A stretch of 10,000 bases of DNA from Eimeria necatrix. Its lineage: Eukaryota; Apicomplexa; Conoidasida; Eucoccidiorida; Eimeriidae. The notes under the pieces were generated by a model. It ran no database searches and was not told where the DNA came from. It saw nothing but the letters and a program-made list of their open reading frames with translations. The translations under genes and the position numbers were made by a program. The stretch lies in NCBI RefSeq assembly GCF_000499385.1, contig NW_013651894.1, positions 1 through 10,000 on the forward strand. The letters run 5' to 3'. Below are positions 1-7,645 of this stretch, one piece after another; within the stretch, counting starts at the first letter, position 1, and each line of letters opens with the position of its first letter.

Positions 1-2
1 TG

Positions 3-116
3 CCGCCCCCCCAGTCTCCTTCCCCCCCAACTTCGTCTCCAAAATATTCGCCTTTTGAATTGGCTGCAGCTTTAGGCTGTCGCCGTGCCCGCGCAGCCCC
101 GCGCGGCCCAGCGCAC

Positions 117-166
<50 letters not shown>

Positions 167-274
167 CCCGCGCCAGCAGCCCCTGCAGGCCCCCCTGTTC
201 ATGGCTGGGCCACAGGGGCCCTTCTTCTCTCCTCTCAAGGCAGAGGGGCCCCCCTTCCCCCCCAAACCCTCGCT
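3..274 (+). CDS. Possible upstream exon (partial), Ala-run protein segment
   Basis: The frame starting at base 3 is open from the window edge to a TAA at 276-278. It gives a Pro/Ser-rich stretch, a segment of normal composition (KYSPFELAAALG), a 15-Ala run from a CAG tract near 118-164, and a Pro-rich end. The stop overlaps a good donor, GTAAGC at 275-280, so this may be an exon of the AP2 gene downstream or the end of another gene. The frame is not certain: the other two forward frames are also open across much of this GC-rich stretch. If the exon ends at 274 in this frame it needs an acceptor of matching phase. The best-looking acceptors downstream, ending at 828 and 846, do not match it. 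Function is not recognised. Confidence 0.3.
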
Positions 275-365
275 GTAAGCTGCTAGGGTTTGGCCCCGGG
301 GGGCCCCCCTGGGGTTTTGGGTCCTGGGGGCCCCCTTAGTGGCCCTGGGGGCCCCGGCGCTGCTG

Positions 366-416
<51 letters not shown>

Positions 417-614
417 GCGCGCCGCCCGCGGGCTGCGGCTGCTGCTGCTGCCGCGACCGGGGCTGCGCGCTGCTGCTTGCTGCTGCCTGCTGCTGCTTGC
501 TGCTGCCTGCTGCTGCTTGCTGCTGCCTGCTGCTGCATGCTGCTGCTGCGCTGCCTGCGGTGTCCTTTGCTGCAGCATTTGTCCCCCCGTCCTGCAGCAG
601 CTGGTTGAGTGGCC
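275..614. other. CTG-rich stretch, probably intron or 5' region
   Basis: No convincing gene is visible here. The stretch follows the candidate donor at 275, carries GGGGCCCC motifs at about 296-355, and then is mostly CTG repeat. Its inner repeat unit is 20 bp, not a multiple of three, which argues against coding. In the frame of the downstream AP2 gene there is a TGA at 606-608 just before the first usable ATG. No TATA-like or other core promoter motif stands out. Confidence 0.45.
361..543. repeat. CTG tract followed by 20-bp tandem repeat
   Basis: A near-pure CTG run occupies about 367-414. It is followed at about 475-540 by three close copies of a 20-bp unit (CTTGCTGCTGCCTGCTGCTG). The 20-bp period would shift frame with each copy, so this block is best read as non-coding triplet-derived DNA. 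Confidence 0.75.
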
Positions 615-1585
615 ATGGCTTCGCATGCAGATCTCCGTCAGGCCGCAGCAGCAGCAGCAGCGGCTGCTGCAGCAGGCGCCAGCAGCAGCTGCAGCAGCGG
701 CTGCAGCAGCGGCTGCAGCAGCAGCAGCAGCAGCACGCAGGGCCCCCTGGCTCCCCACCTGCTAGAGGGCTTCTGGAGACAGGCCCTCAAGGGCCCCGAG
801 GGGCCCCCCGCCCCCCCCCCTATTGCAGTTTCTGCTTCTCTTACAGAGGACCTGGGGGGCCCCCTGGAGGGGCCCCTGGAGGGGCCCCTCGAGGGGCCCC
901 TGGAGGGGCCCCTGGAGGGGCCCCTGGGGGCCCCCGGGGCAGCCAAGGGGCCCCCCAGCCCTGCAGAGGGGGCCCCCGGGCAGCCCCACGCCGCGGGGGG
1001 CCCCCTGGGGGCCCTCGAGGCTGCTTCTCTGTCCCGGCTGCTGTGGGGCCCCACAGCAGCGCAGCAGGAGCTGAAGGGCCCCAGCAGCAGCACGGGGGGC
1101 CCCCCCCTCGGGGCGCAGCGGGGGGGGCCCCCCGGGGCCCCCCGGGGGCCCCCCGCAGCAGCAGAAGAGGCCCTGCCCCCCGCATGCACTTCTCCCCCGC
1201 TGCCAGGAAGGGGGGCCCCCGAGGCCCTCCCCATAGGGGGGGGGGGCCCCCCGGGGGGCCCCCCGGGGGGCCCCCCGGGGGGCCCCCCGCGCATGCAGGG
1301 GGCCCTTGAGAAGGACACAGCTTTGGCCCTTGCTGCTTTGAATTCTCCGACAGCGTTGGCGGGGGCCTCGACAGCAGCAACAACCCCGCTGGCAGCAGAA
1401 GCAGCAGCAGCAGCAGCAGCAGCAGCCTCGCCGCCGCGCGTCCTCGCTGCAGCAGCAGCAGCAGCAGCAGCAGCAGCGCCGGGGGGCCCCGCAGAGGGGG
1501 GGGCCCTCGCGGCGACGCAGGCGGTGCTGGTGGAGTTGATGGGCGGCCTGGGCCTGGGCTGCAGCAGCAGCAGCGGCGGCGAGCC

Positions 1586-1632
<47 letters not shown>

Positions 1633-1799
1633 CCGTAGCAGCACACATAGACCGCATCAAAAGGGCCCAAACTCTCGCAGACTTGGGGCCCTATATTGCT
1701 GCTTTCCAGGGGGCCCTCCCGGCAGTTTGTGGGGGGGGCCCCCTGACTCCTGCGAAGTGCAAGGCGCTGCTGCGGGCCCTGGACGTGGTCTGCGTGAAG

Positions 1800-1841
<42 letters not shown>

Positions 1842-1881
1842 GCGCCGCAGGGCGCCCCTGGCGCGCCTGCAGCGGAGAGCT

Positions 1882-1920
<39 letters not shown>

Positions 1921-1998
1921 AAGGCTGCCGGGGGCCGCTGCCGGCGCGCGACCCGCTGGAGAGCTGCGCGCCCCTCGCGAGCAGCAGCAGCAGCAAGT

Positions 1999-2034
<36 letters not shown>

Positions 2035-2645
2035 CGTGCGGGAGCCCCCTGGCGTCGCCAGAAGCAGCAATTCGCGGGGGCCTCTTCCGGTACCCTCCCG
2101 AGGGCTTTGCTGCGCAGCAGCTAATCTGCTGCAGGCTGCTGGAGGCCCTCTGTACCCTCAGCAGCAGCAGGGGGGCCCCCCCCCAGGGCCCGGGGGGCCC
2201 CCCCCTCTACACTTACCACCAGGGTATGATTTTGGGGGCCCAGGGGCCCCAGCAGCTGTTCATTTACTCCCACGTTATTCTGGGAAAGTTGCTGCTGCAT
2301 GCAGTGCATGCAGCCCCCGCGCTGCTGCTGGCAGCAGCAGCAGAGGGGGCCCTGCTGCTGCCTGAGGAGAGGCCCCTCGCGCTGCTGCGGGGGGCCCCCC
2401 AGCAGGCCATTGAGGACGCTGTTGCTGCGCTGCAGCTGCTGTACGAAGCAGCAAACCCCAAAGAAGTGCTGCCCCGCAAAAGCGCCTTTGCTGCTGCTGC
2501 TGCTGCTGCTGCAGACTCAGCAGCAGCGCTCGACGGGTCCGCAGCAGCAGCAGCAGCAGCAGCAGCAGCGGCGGCCGGCGGACTGCGCAGCAGGCGCTTC
2601 GGCGACGACTGCCGCGGCGCAGCAGCAGCAGCAGCAACAGACGCT

Positions 2646-2677
<32 letters not shown>

Positions 2678-3578
2678 TTCCGTCACAACCACTCCTGTAC
2701 CCTCCCTTTTGTGCAGCCCCACTATCCGCTCCCTAGAGGGGGCCCCCGAGGCTGAGGGGCCCCCCCTGGGTCTCGAGGGTTTCGACGTGAGGGGCCCCCA
2801 GGGGGCCCCCCTGGACTCCGTTTGCGGCTGCCCCCTGCCGCCTGCAGCAAAGGGGGGGCCCCCCCTGGGGGCCCCCCTGGGGGCCCCTCTGGGGGCCCCC
2901 CTGGGGGCCCCCCTGGGGGCCTCCCGCCCCGCGCAGTTCGGAGTGGGGGGGGAGAAGGGGGGCCCCCTTGGGGCAGCTTCAGCAGTGCTGAAGGCCCTTG
3001 GGGGTTCGGGGCTGGGCGACGGGGGCCCCTCTGCTGCTGCAGCAGCAGCAGCAGCAGCAGCAGCTGGCGTGGCCGCCTCGCCGCTGCAGCAGCAGCAGCA
3101 GCAGAGCAGCAGCGGGACGAAGAAGGGGCCCCCCGCCCCCCTCCCAGCCCTCGCAGAGGCCCCTTTGCTGCTGCGAAAAGCCGAGCTGGGGGCCCCGCAG
3201 CAGCAGCTGCCTCTGGGGCCCCTGGGCTGCAGCAGCACTTTGTGGGGCCCCCTGGACCCTCCGCTGCCCCCCGCGGAGGCCCAGGGGCCCTGCATGGAGT
3301 CGGGGGCCTCGGGGGGCCCCCCGGTGGGCCTGCTGGGGGCCCCCCCGGGGGCCCCCCTGGGGGGCCCCCTGGGGGGCCCCCTGGCCCCCGCAGACTGCCC
3401 CAATGTCTCGTTCGATGCCACTCACAACCGCTGGATCGCTTTTTGGCGATCCCAAGGCCGCAGCCACAGCAAAAGCTTCAGCTGCAGCAAATACGGGGGG
3501 CGGGAAGCAGCAAGGCAGCAGGCTTTGGGGTTTAAGAAGCTGCTGCAGGAGGGGGGGGAGGAGGCCCTGGGCGAGCCC

Positions 3579-3617
<39 letters not shown>

Positions 3618-3933
3618 GCGGGCGGGGCGGCGGCAGCGACTGCAGCAGCAGCAGCAGCAGCAGCAGCGGCCCCCAACGCAGCAGCAGCAGCAGCAGCAGA
3701 GATCCAAAGCTTCCTGGCCGGCCTCGAGGTCTGCCAGGGCCCCAAGGAGGCCCTTGCTGCGCTGCAGCAGCCGCTGCTGCCGCGCCAGGGGCCCCTCGCG
3801 GGGCTCCTGGGGGCCCCCCTGGGGGCCCCCCAGGCGCTGCTGTCCCCCGCAGCAGAGCTGCGGGGGGCCCCCCCCAGCAGCTTGCTGGGCGAGGAGGCCC
3901 TGAGGGCCCTGTCGCTGCTGCAGGACATCAAGT

Positions 3934-3966
<33 letters not shown>

Positions 3967-4234
3967 GGGGCGCGGCGCAGGCCGGGGGGGCCCCCCGAAA
4001 GCCCAAGGCCAAGAGGGCAGGGGGCCCCCGCGCAGAGGGGGGGCCCCCCGGGCGCCCCTGGCCCGCAGCAGCAAACTCGAGGGGCCCCCGGGGGGCCCCC
4101 CGAGGGTCCAGTTCGCGGCGGCGGAGTTCTCCGGGAGTTGAGGCGGAGAGCCGTTCGTTTGCTGCAGCAGCAGCAGCAGCAGCAGCCGCCGCGGAGCTGC
4201 GCCGCCTGGGCCGCGCCGCCGCTGCTGCTGCCAG

Positions 4235-4284
<50 letters not shown>

Positions 4285-4474
4285 GCTGCGGGTGGTCTCC
4301 GGCAGCATAACTTTTGACCGCAGCCAAAACCGCTTCATGGCGCAGTGGAAAACCAGCGATGGGTCCAAACACAGTAAATCATTTTACATAAAAAACTTCA
4401 AAAGTGTTGAAGAGGCGCAGCAAAGTGCTTTAAGATTTAAAGAAAACTTGCTGGCGGAGCGCGACAGCGAGCGC

Positions 4475-4524
<50 letters not shown>

Positions 4525-4673
4525 GGCCGGCGCAGCAGCGGCGCCCGCGCAGCAGCTCCACAGAAGCAGCAAACACAAAGCTGCTGCGGCGCCCAGGAGC
4601 CCCGCTGCAGCGCTGGGGGCCCCCGCCGCAGGGGGGGCCCCCAAGGAGGGGGGCCCCCTGAAGGGGCCCCCCT

Positions 4674-4711
<38 letters not shown>

Positions 4712-4934
4712 TGCTGCAGCGCGGAGGAGGCCCTGCAGCAGGGAAGCCCCTCCATCCACGAAACCCTGGAATGTGTCCTCTCCAGATCCATCAGATCTTG
4801 TTTGGAAGAACAAGAAGCAAAGGGGGGTTTCTTTCCAGTGGGGGCCCCCCTGGTGGACTCCATCAAAGCTGCTGTTGCTGCTGCTGCTGCTAGTCTGCAG
4901 GAAACCGACGAAAACTGCGCAGCTCCCACGCAGC

Positions 4935-4969
<35 letters not shown>

Positions 4970-5082
4970 TGGGACGACCCGGGGGGCCCCCTGCAGCAGC
5001 GGGGGAGGGGGGCCCCCCCGGCGGAGGGGGGCCCCCTGGGGGCCCCCGGCGGCTGCGCCAAGCGCTGCAGGCAGCAGGCCGG

Positions 5083-5124
<42 letters not shown>

Positions 5125-5437
5125 TGCCTTTGCTGCTTCTCCTGAACCCAACTACAAAAGACTTCGACATCTCCTAAATGCTGCTACAGCTCCTCCGCCT
5201 TCTCTTTCTTGCCCCCTGCCCACTTTGCTGTCGCAGGAAAGGGCAGAGGGGGCCCCCAAGGGGGCCCCTGGCCCGGGGGCCCCCCCAGGGGCCCCCAAGG
5301 GGGCCCCCGTAGGGGGGCCCCCCCCAGGGGCCCCCAAGGGGGCTTCGCAACCCGCAGGAGGCCCGCAGCAGCAGGAGGGCAGAGACGGAGAGCTGGGGGC
5401 CCCGAGCCTGCAGGAGGCTGGGGGAGCAGCAGCAGGA

Positions 5438-5474
<37 letters not shown>

Positions 5475-5527
5475 GTGCAGCAGCAGAGACGACGAGCGAA
5501 AAGGTGAAGGAAACTGTGTGCGTGTAA
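615..5527 (+). CDS. ApiAP2-family transcription factor with two AP2 domains
   Basis: This is a probable nuclear DNA-binding regulator of the apicomplexan AP2 family. The ATG at 615 (gtggccATGG context) follows a TGA at 606-608, and the frame stays open to 4310. Numbering from 615, the protein has repeat-rich spacers, islands of normal composition at residues about 340-395 and 480-625, AP2 domain 1 at about 927-982, and a basic linker (KPKAKRAGG) near 1130. AP2 domain 2 is in another frame. Joining 615-4136 to 4235-5527 through a candidate 98-bp intron restores one frame of about 1604 residues. CAG or CTG tracts encode many Ala, Ser and Gln runs, and GGGGCCCC repeats encode LEGP, GGPP and LGAP repeats. 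Uncertain points are the true start (an acceptor-like site ends at 846), the frame join, and the 3' end (GTAAGA at 5524 overlaps the stop). ApiAP2 identity is firm; the gene model is provisional. Confidence 0.8.
820..846 (+). promoter_or_regulatory. Candidate 3' splice site
   Basis: A cytosine and thymine-rich stretch ends in TTTCTGCTTCTCTTACAG at 829-846, a textbook acceptor, with another AG at 827-828. If used, the AP2 gene's main exon would begin at 847 (or 829), and the ATG at 615 would not be the start. The frame is open on both sides, so sequence alone cannot decide. Confidence 0.4.
857..935 (+). repeat. 12-bp GGGGCCCC-type minisatellite in coding sequence (LEGP)
   Basis: About five to six copies of CTGGAGGGGCCC are read in the AP2 frame as Leu-Glu-Gly-Pro repeats. 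The 12-bp period keeps the frame. Confidence 0.85.
1237..1289 (+). repeat. 12-bp G6C6 minisatellite in coding sequence (GGPP)
   Basis: Four tandem copies of a self-complementary unit of six G then six C are read as Gly-Gly-Pro-Pro repeats. Each unit is its own reverse complement, so the tract can fold back at many registers. Confidence 0.85.
1390..2035 (+). repeat. Cluster of coding CAG and CTG triplet tracts
   Basis: Several near-pure tracts lie here: CAG at about 1397-1426, 1447-1478, 1801-1841, 1881-1922 and 2000-2033, and CTG at about 1588-1630. In the AP2 frame the CAG tracts read as Ala or Ser, and the CTG tract reads as Ala (GCT). Between them are short islands of ordinary sequence at 1511-1560 and 1632-1800. 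Confidence 0.85.
1632..1800 (+). other. Normal-composition helical island in the AP2 protein
   Basis: Residues about 340-395 (SVAAHIDRIKRAQTLADLGP onward to LLRALDVVCVKP) break the repeat-rich sequence with a mixed, probably helical segment. Together with the island at about 2055-2490 it is the most domain-like non-AP2 part of the protein. I do not recognise a named family. An ACDC-type (AP2-coincident) helical domain is a possibility that I could not confirm by eye. Confidence 0.5.
2055..2490 (+). other. Second normal-composition island in the AP2 protein
   Basis: Residues about 481-625 contain GGLFRYPPEGFAAQQLICCR, an aromatic segment (LYTYHQGMILG), LFIYSHVILGKLLLHAVHAA, and a predicted helix QQAIEDAVAALQLLYEAANP. 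Short GGGGCCCC and CAG insertions interrupt it. The hydrophobic helical pattern suggests a folded domain, perhaps for protein contacts. No family is recognised. Confidence 0.5.
2860..2922 (+). repeat. 12-bp CTGGGGGCCCCC minisatellite in coding sequence (LGAP)
   Basis: About five tandem copies are read as Leu-Gly-Ala-Pro repeats. Related LGAP/LGGP units recur at about 3335-3390 and 3810-3830 in the same gene. Confidence 0.85.
3393..3560 (+). other. AP2 DNA-binding domain 1
   Basis: Translation in the main frame gives an AP2/ERF-like fold of about 55 residues. It starts at DCPNVSFDATHNRWIAFW, continues with SKSFSCSKYGGREAARQ, and ends in the helix region ALGFKKLLQ. The pattern of a first strand with FD, an NRW motif, a second strand with W, a SKSFS third strand, then KYG and an Ala-rich amphipathic helix matches the ApiAP2 consensus. 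Domains of this family bind short DNA motifs through the three-stranded sheet. The domain is flanked by LGGP repeats upstream and a poly-Ala run downstream. Confidence 0.9.
4137..4234 (+). other. Candidate 98-bp intron between the two AP2 domains
   Basis: A GT at 4137 (GTTGAG) leaves the upstream frame at a codon boundary after GGA. An AG at 4233-4234, preceded by a pyrimidine-rich CGCCGCCGCTGCTGCTGC, opens the AP2-2 frame at a codon boundary (CAG CAC CAG). Phases therefore agree. The donor is weak and the intron shorter than the 266-322 bp introns inferred on the other strand. Many other AG acceptors exist in the following CAG run. A sequencing indel or a different splice pair remains possible. 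Confidence 0.35.
4289..4465 (+). other. AP2 DNA-binding domain 2
   Basis: The frame with codons starting at 4289 gives RVVSGSITFDRSQNRFMAQW, then SKHSKSFYIKNF, then the helix EEAQQSALRFKENLLAERD. This is a second, well-conserved AP2 domain with all the usual positions, including the NRF/W motif, SKSF strand and Ala-containing helix. It is offset by one frame from domain 1. Upstream in its own frame it reads into a Gln run and then back to a TGA near 4139-4141, so it must be joined to the upstream exon by splicing, or the sequence has an indel. It resembles domain 1 in layout but differs clearly in sequence. Confidence 0.9.
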
Positions 5528-5529
5528 GA
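5524..5529 (+). promoter_or_regulatory. Possible 5' splice donor overlapping the AP2 stop codon
   Basis: GTAAGA occurs at 5524-5529, and the TAA stop that closes the AP2 frame is inside it. Two other inferred donors in this window are GTAAGA and GTAAGC. The gene may therefore continue in a later exon instead of ending at 5527. I found no downstream exon with convincing composition. Confidence 0.3.
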
Positions 5530-5550
5530 GAGAACAGTTGTACTTTGCTG

Positions 5551-5654
5551 CAGAAGCAGCTGCAGCACGAGCAGCAGCTGCAGCAAGAGCAGCAGCTGCA
5601 GCAGAGCAGCAGCTGCAGCAGAAGCAGCAGCTGCAGCAAGAGCAGCAGCTGCTG
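5551..5654. repeat. 18-bp CAG/CTG-derived tandem repeat
   Basis: About five copies of a roughly 18-bp unit built on GAGCAGCAGCTGCAGCAA lie just after the AP2 stop. One unit appears to be 17 bp, which switches the frame from Gln/Leu-rich to Ser/Cys-rich. Each unit contains the palindrome GCAGCTGC. This looks like 3' flanking sequence, although the first units read QLQQEQ and could be part of an undetected exon. Confidence 0.7.
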
Positions 5655-5740
5655 CTTTTTTGACATCTGCTGCGGCTCCCTGAGTCTCCAGTTGGGGGCA
5701 ATTGAAACTCCGGCCGCCTTTGTGTGCAGCCCCGTCGTTT

Positions 5741-6073
5741 GCATGCGGCTAGGGACGCATGCAGAGAGTTGCATGCGTTTTCGTGCGAAGAAAGCCCCAA
5801 TTGTGCATGCATGCATGCATGCATGCATGCATGCATGCATGCATGCGTGCGTGCGTGCATGCATGCATGCATGCATGCATGCACGCGTGCGCAGTTGCAT
5901 GCGTGCATGCATGCATGCATGCGCAGGTGCGTGCGGGAGGGCGAGCGCATGCATGCGCTGCTGCATGCATGCATGCGCTGCTGCATGCATGCGCTGCTGC
6001 ATGCATGCGCTGCTGCATGCATGCGCTGCTGCATGCATGCGCAGCCGCGTGCATGCATGCACCGCTGCATGCA
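5741..6073. repeat. TGCATGCA array
   Basis: The block is dominated by overlapping TGCA/GCATGC units. The purest core is at 5804-5884, with scattered copies on both sides. From 5955 to 6038 it forms a higher-order array with the 16-bp unit GCGCTGCTGCATGCAT (one 20-bp copy, then four 16-bp copies). The 4-bp and 16-bp periods do not preserve a frame, so the Cys-Met-His-Ala open frames across it are artefacts. GCATGC is palindromic, so the array reads the same on both strands. Confidence 0.9.
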
Positions 6074-6266
6074 GCGCGTGGGGCTTTCTTGGCTTCTTTG
6101 TCCGCTTTTATGTCCATTTGTCTTGTCTGGGGGGCCCCCAGGGGGCCCCGTCTTGTCTCTGGGAGGCCCCCGGGGGCCCCCATTTGTAGCCGTGCCCCAC
6201 AGTGGGCCTTCGCCTCGCTGTGGGTTTAAATCCCAACTCAACAGTTTGAAACTCTCTTTCCCCCAA
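6074..6266. other. Spacer with GGGGCCCC motifs, no gene seen
   Basis: This is moderately T-rich sequence followed by several GGGGGCCCCC motifs at about 6130-6182 and a GTGGGTTTAAATCCCA segment at about 6220-6235. No open frame of believable composition was found. Confidence 0.5.
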
Positions 6267-7187
6267 CGGGGGGCCCCTCCAGCTCCGGGGGCCCCCACCG
6301 AGTCTCAGGGGGCCCCTAGGGGCCCAAAGCTAGCCTTAGGGGGCCCCTAGGTAGTCCTAGGGGGCCCCTACCGAGCCTCAGGGGGCCCCTACGTAGTCCT
6401 AGGGGGCCCCTAGCTAGCCTCACGGGGCCCCTAGTTAGTCTTAAGGGGCCCCTAGCGGGCCTCGGGGGGCCCATAGGTAGCCTTAGGGGGTCCTTAGGGG
6501 GCCCCAAGCTAACCTTAGGGGGCCCCTAGGTAGTCTTAGGGGGCCCCCACGCAGTCTTAGGGGGCCTCTACGCAGTCTTACGGGGCCCCTAGATAGTCCT
6601 ACGTTGCCTTAGGGGGCCCTTAGGAAGTCTTAGGGGCCCCTGAGAAGTCTTAGGGGCCCCTAGGTAGCCCTAAGGGGCCCCTAGGTAGCCCGAGGGGCCC
6701 CTAGGCAGCCTTGGGGGGCCCCTAAGTAGCCTGAGGGGGCCCCTAGGTAGCTTTAGGGGGCTTCTAGGCAGTCTTAGGGGTCTCTAAGACAGCTTTAGGG
6801 GACTCTAGACAGTCCTAGGGGCCCCCAGGTAGCCTAGGGGGGCCCCTAGGCAGTCTTGGGGGGCCTCTAGGTAGTCTTAGAGGCCCCTTGCGACTCTGGG
6901 GGCCCCTGGATTAATAAATGGGCCCTAAGCAGCCCTAGGGGCCCCCAGGCAGCTCTAGGGGCCCCTTAGCGACCATTAGGGCCCCTCAGCAGTTCTAGGG
7001 GCCCCTAAGCAGCCTTGGGGGCCCCTAGGGGCCCTTGGGGGCCCCCCAGCAACTCTAGGGGCCCCCAAGCAGCCCTAGGGGCCCCTGGGCAAGTACAGAA
7101 GCCACTAGCCAGCTCTAGGGGCCCCTAGGCAGCCCCAGGGGCCCCCAAGTGGGTCTAGGGGCCCCCAAGTGGGTCTAGGGGCCCCTT
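6267..7187. repeat. Degenerate 20-21-bp minisatellite centred on GGGGCCCC
   Basis: About 45 imperfect units share a core TAGGGGCCCCTA with a variable spacer of the type GGTAGTCCT. Around 6330-6480 the spacing is exactly 21 bp for many units in a row; towards 7140-7187 it is 20 bp. The core is a near-perfect palindrome. On the minus strand about 190 bp stays open as a GPLRLxR heptapeptide repeat simply because 21 is divisible by three. TAG triplets close the plus frames. It is best read as intergenic satellite-like DNA. Confidence 0.9.
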
Positions 7188-7242
7188 GAGGCAGAAAACG
7201 GCTGAAAAGCTACAAGTAGGGGCTACTTCAGTAGCTCCTGCG

Positions 7243-7282
<40 letters not shown>

Positions 7283-7353
7283 GGGTGTAGCTGGGGGAAC
7301 CCCTTTGGGTTTCTAAGCTGGCTAAAAGGGGCCCAGTGCCTCTTCAGAAACAA

Positions 7354-7388
<35 letters not shown>

Positions 7389-7511
7389 GGTCTCCAGAGG
7401 GTACAGATATTAGGAAGTTTTGTGGGCTAAGCAGCAGCACGAAAGTGCTGCGCTGCAGCACTTAAGCTGCTTTAGAGGATTGCTGCAGCCGGGGCCCGAA
7501 CTAGTCTTTAA
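7188..7511. other. Intergenic stretch with two CTG tracts
   Basis: CTG runs lie at about 7242-7280 and 7351-7388. The sequence between them has near-normal composition but no clear exon. A small inverted repeat, GCAGCACGAAAGTGCTGC at 7434-7451, is followed by CTGCAGCAC. I cannot assign a gene here. Confidence 0.5.
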
Positions 7512-7645
7512 GCAGACACTGCTCCTGTTGCTGCAGCAGCAGCAGCTCCTGCTGCTGCAGCAAACGCAGCAGCAAAAAGCAGACACTGCTCCTGTTGCTG
7601 CAGCAGCAGCAGCTCCTGCTGCTGCAGCAAACGCAGCAGCAAAAA
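7512..7645. repeat. Perfect 67-bp tandem duplication
   Basis: Positions 7512-7578 and 7579-7645 are identical 67-bp copies beginning GCAGACACTGCTCCTGTTGC and ending AGCAGCAAAAA. The unit is itself made of CAG and CTG runs facing each other, so it can form hairpins. Because 67 is not a multiple of three, the second copy is read in a different frame from the first. Confidence 0.9.

Noticed and set aside
762..1670. Long minus-strand open frames opposite the AP2 gene
   Set aside because: They read GGGGCCCC and CAG repeats backwards, with poly-Cys or Gly-Pro runs; stop-poor GC-rich repeats open all frames here.
2264..3421. A 385-codon minus-strand open frame opposite AP2 coding sequence
   Set aside because: Composition mirrors the sense strand (Ala runs and Gly-Ala-Pro repeats) and it covers no normal-composition islands of its own.
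5804..6040. CRISPR-like regular repeat
   Set aside because: Units are 4 or 16 bp with no unique spacers, and the window is clearly eukaryotic.
6215..6250. tRNA-like T-arm (GTGGG, TTTAAAT loop, CCCAA)
   Set aside because: No matching acceptor stem, D-arm or anticodon arm upstream; the T stem has a terminal mismatch. It may be a degenerate telomere-like GGGTTTA remnant.
5724..6350. Long open frames on both strands across the TGCATGCA array (Cys-Met-His-Ala repeats)
   Set aside because: Present on both strands and in several frames, which follows from the palindromic repeat; the 16-bp higher-order unit does not keep frame.
6316..6507. Minus-strand open frame of 63 codons with a GPLRLxR heptapeptide repeat
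   Set aside because: It is the translation of the 21-bp minisatellite; the frame survives only because the unit is divisible by three, and no exon signals flank it.
6913..6918. AATAAA poly(A)-like signal on the plus strand
   Set aside because: It sits in the minisatellite about 1.4 kb from the AP2 stop with no supporting context, and this motif is not a reliable signal in apicomplexans.
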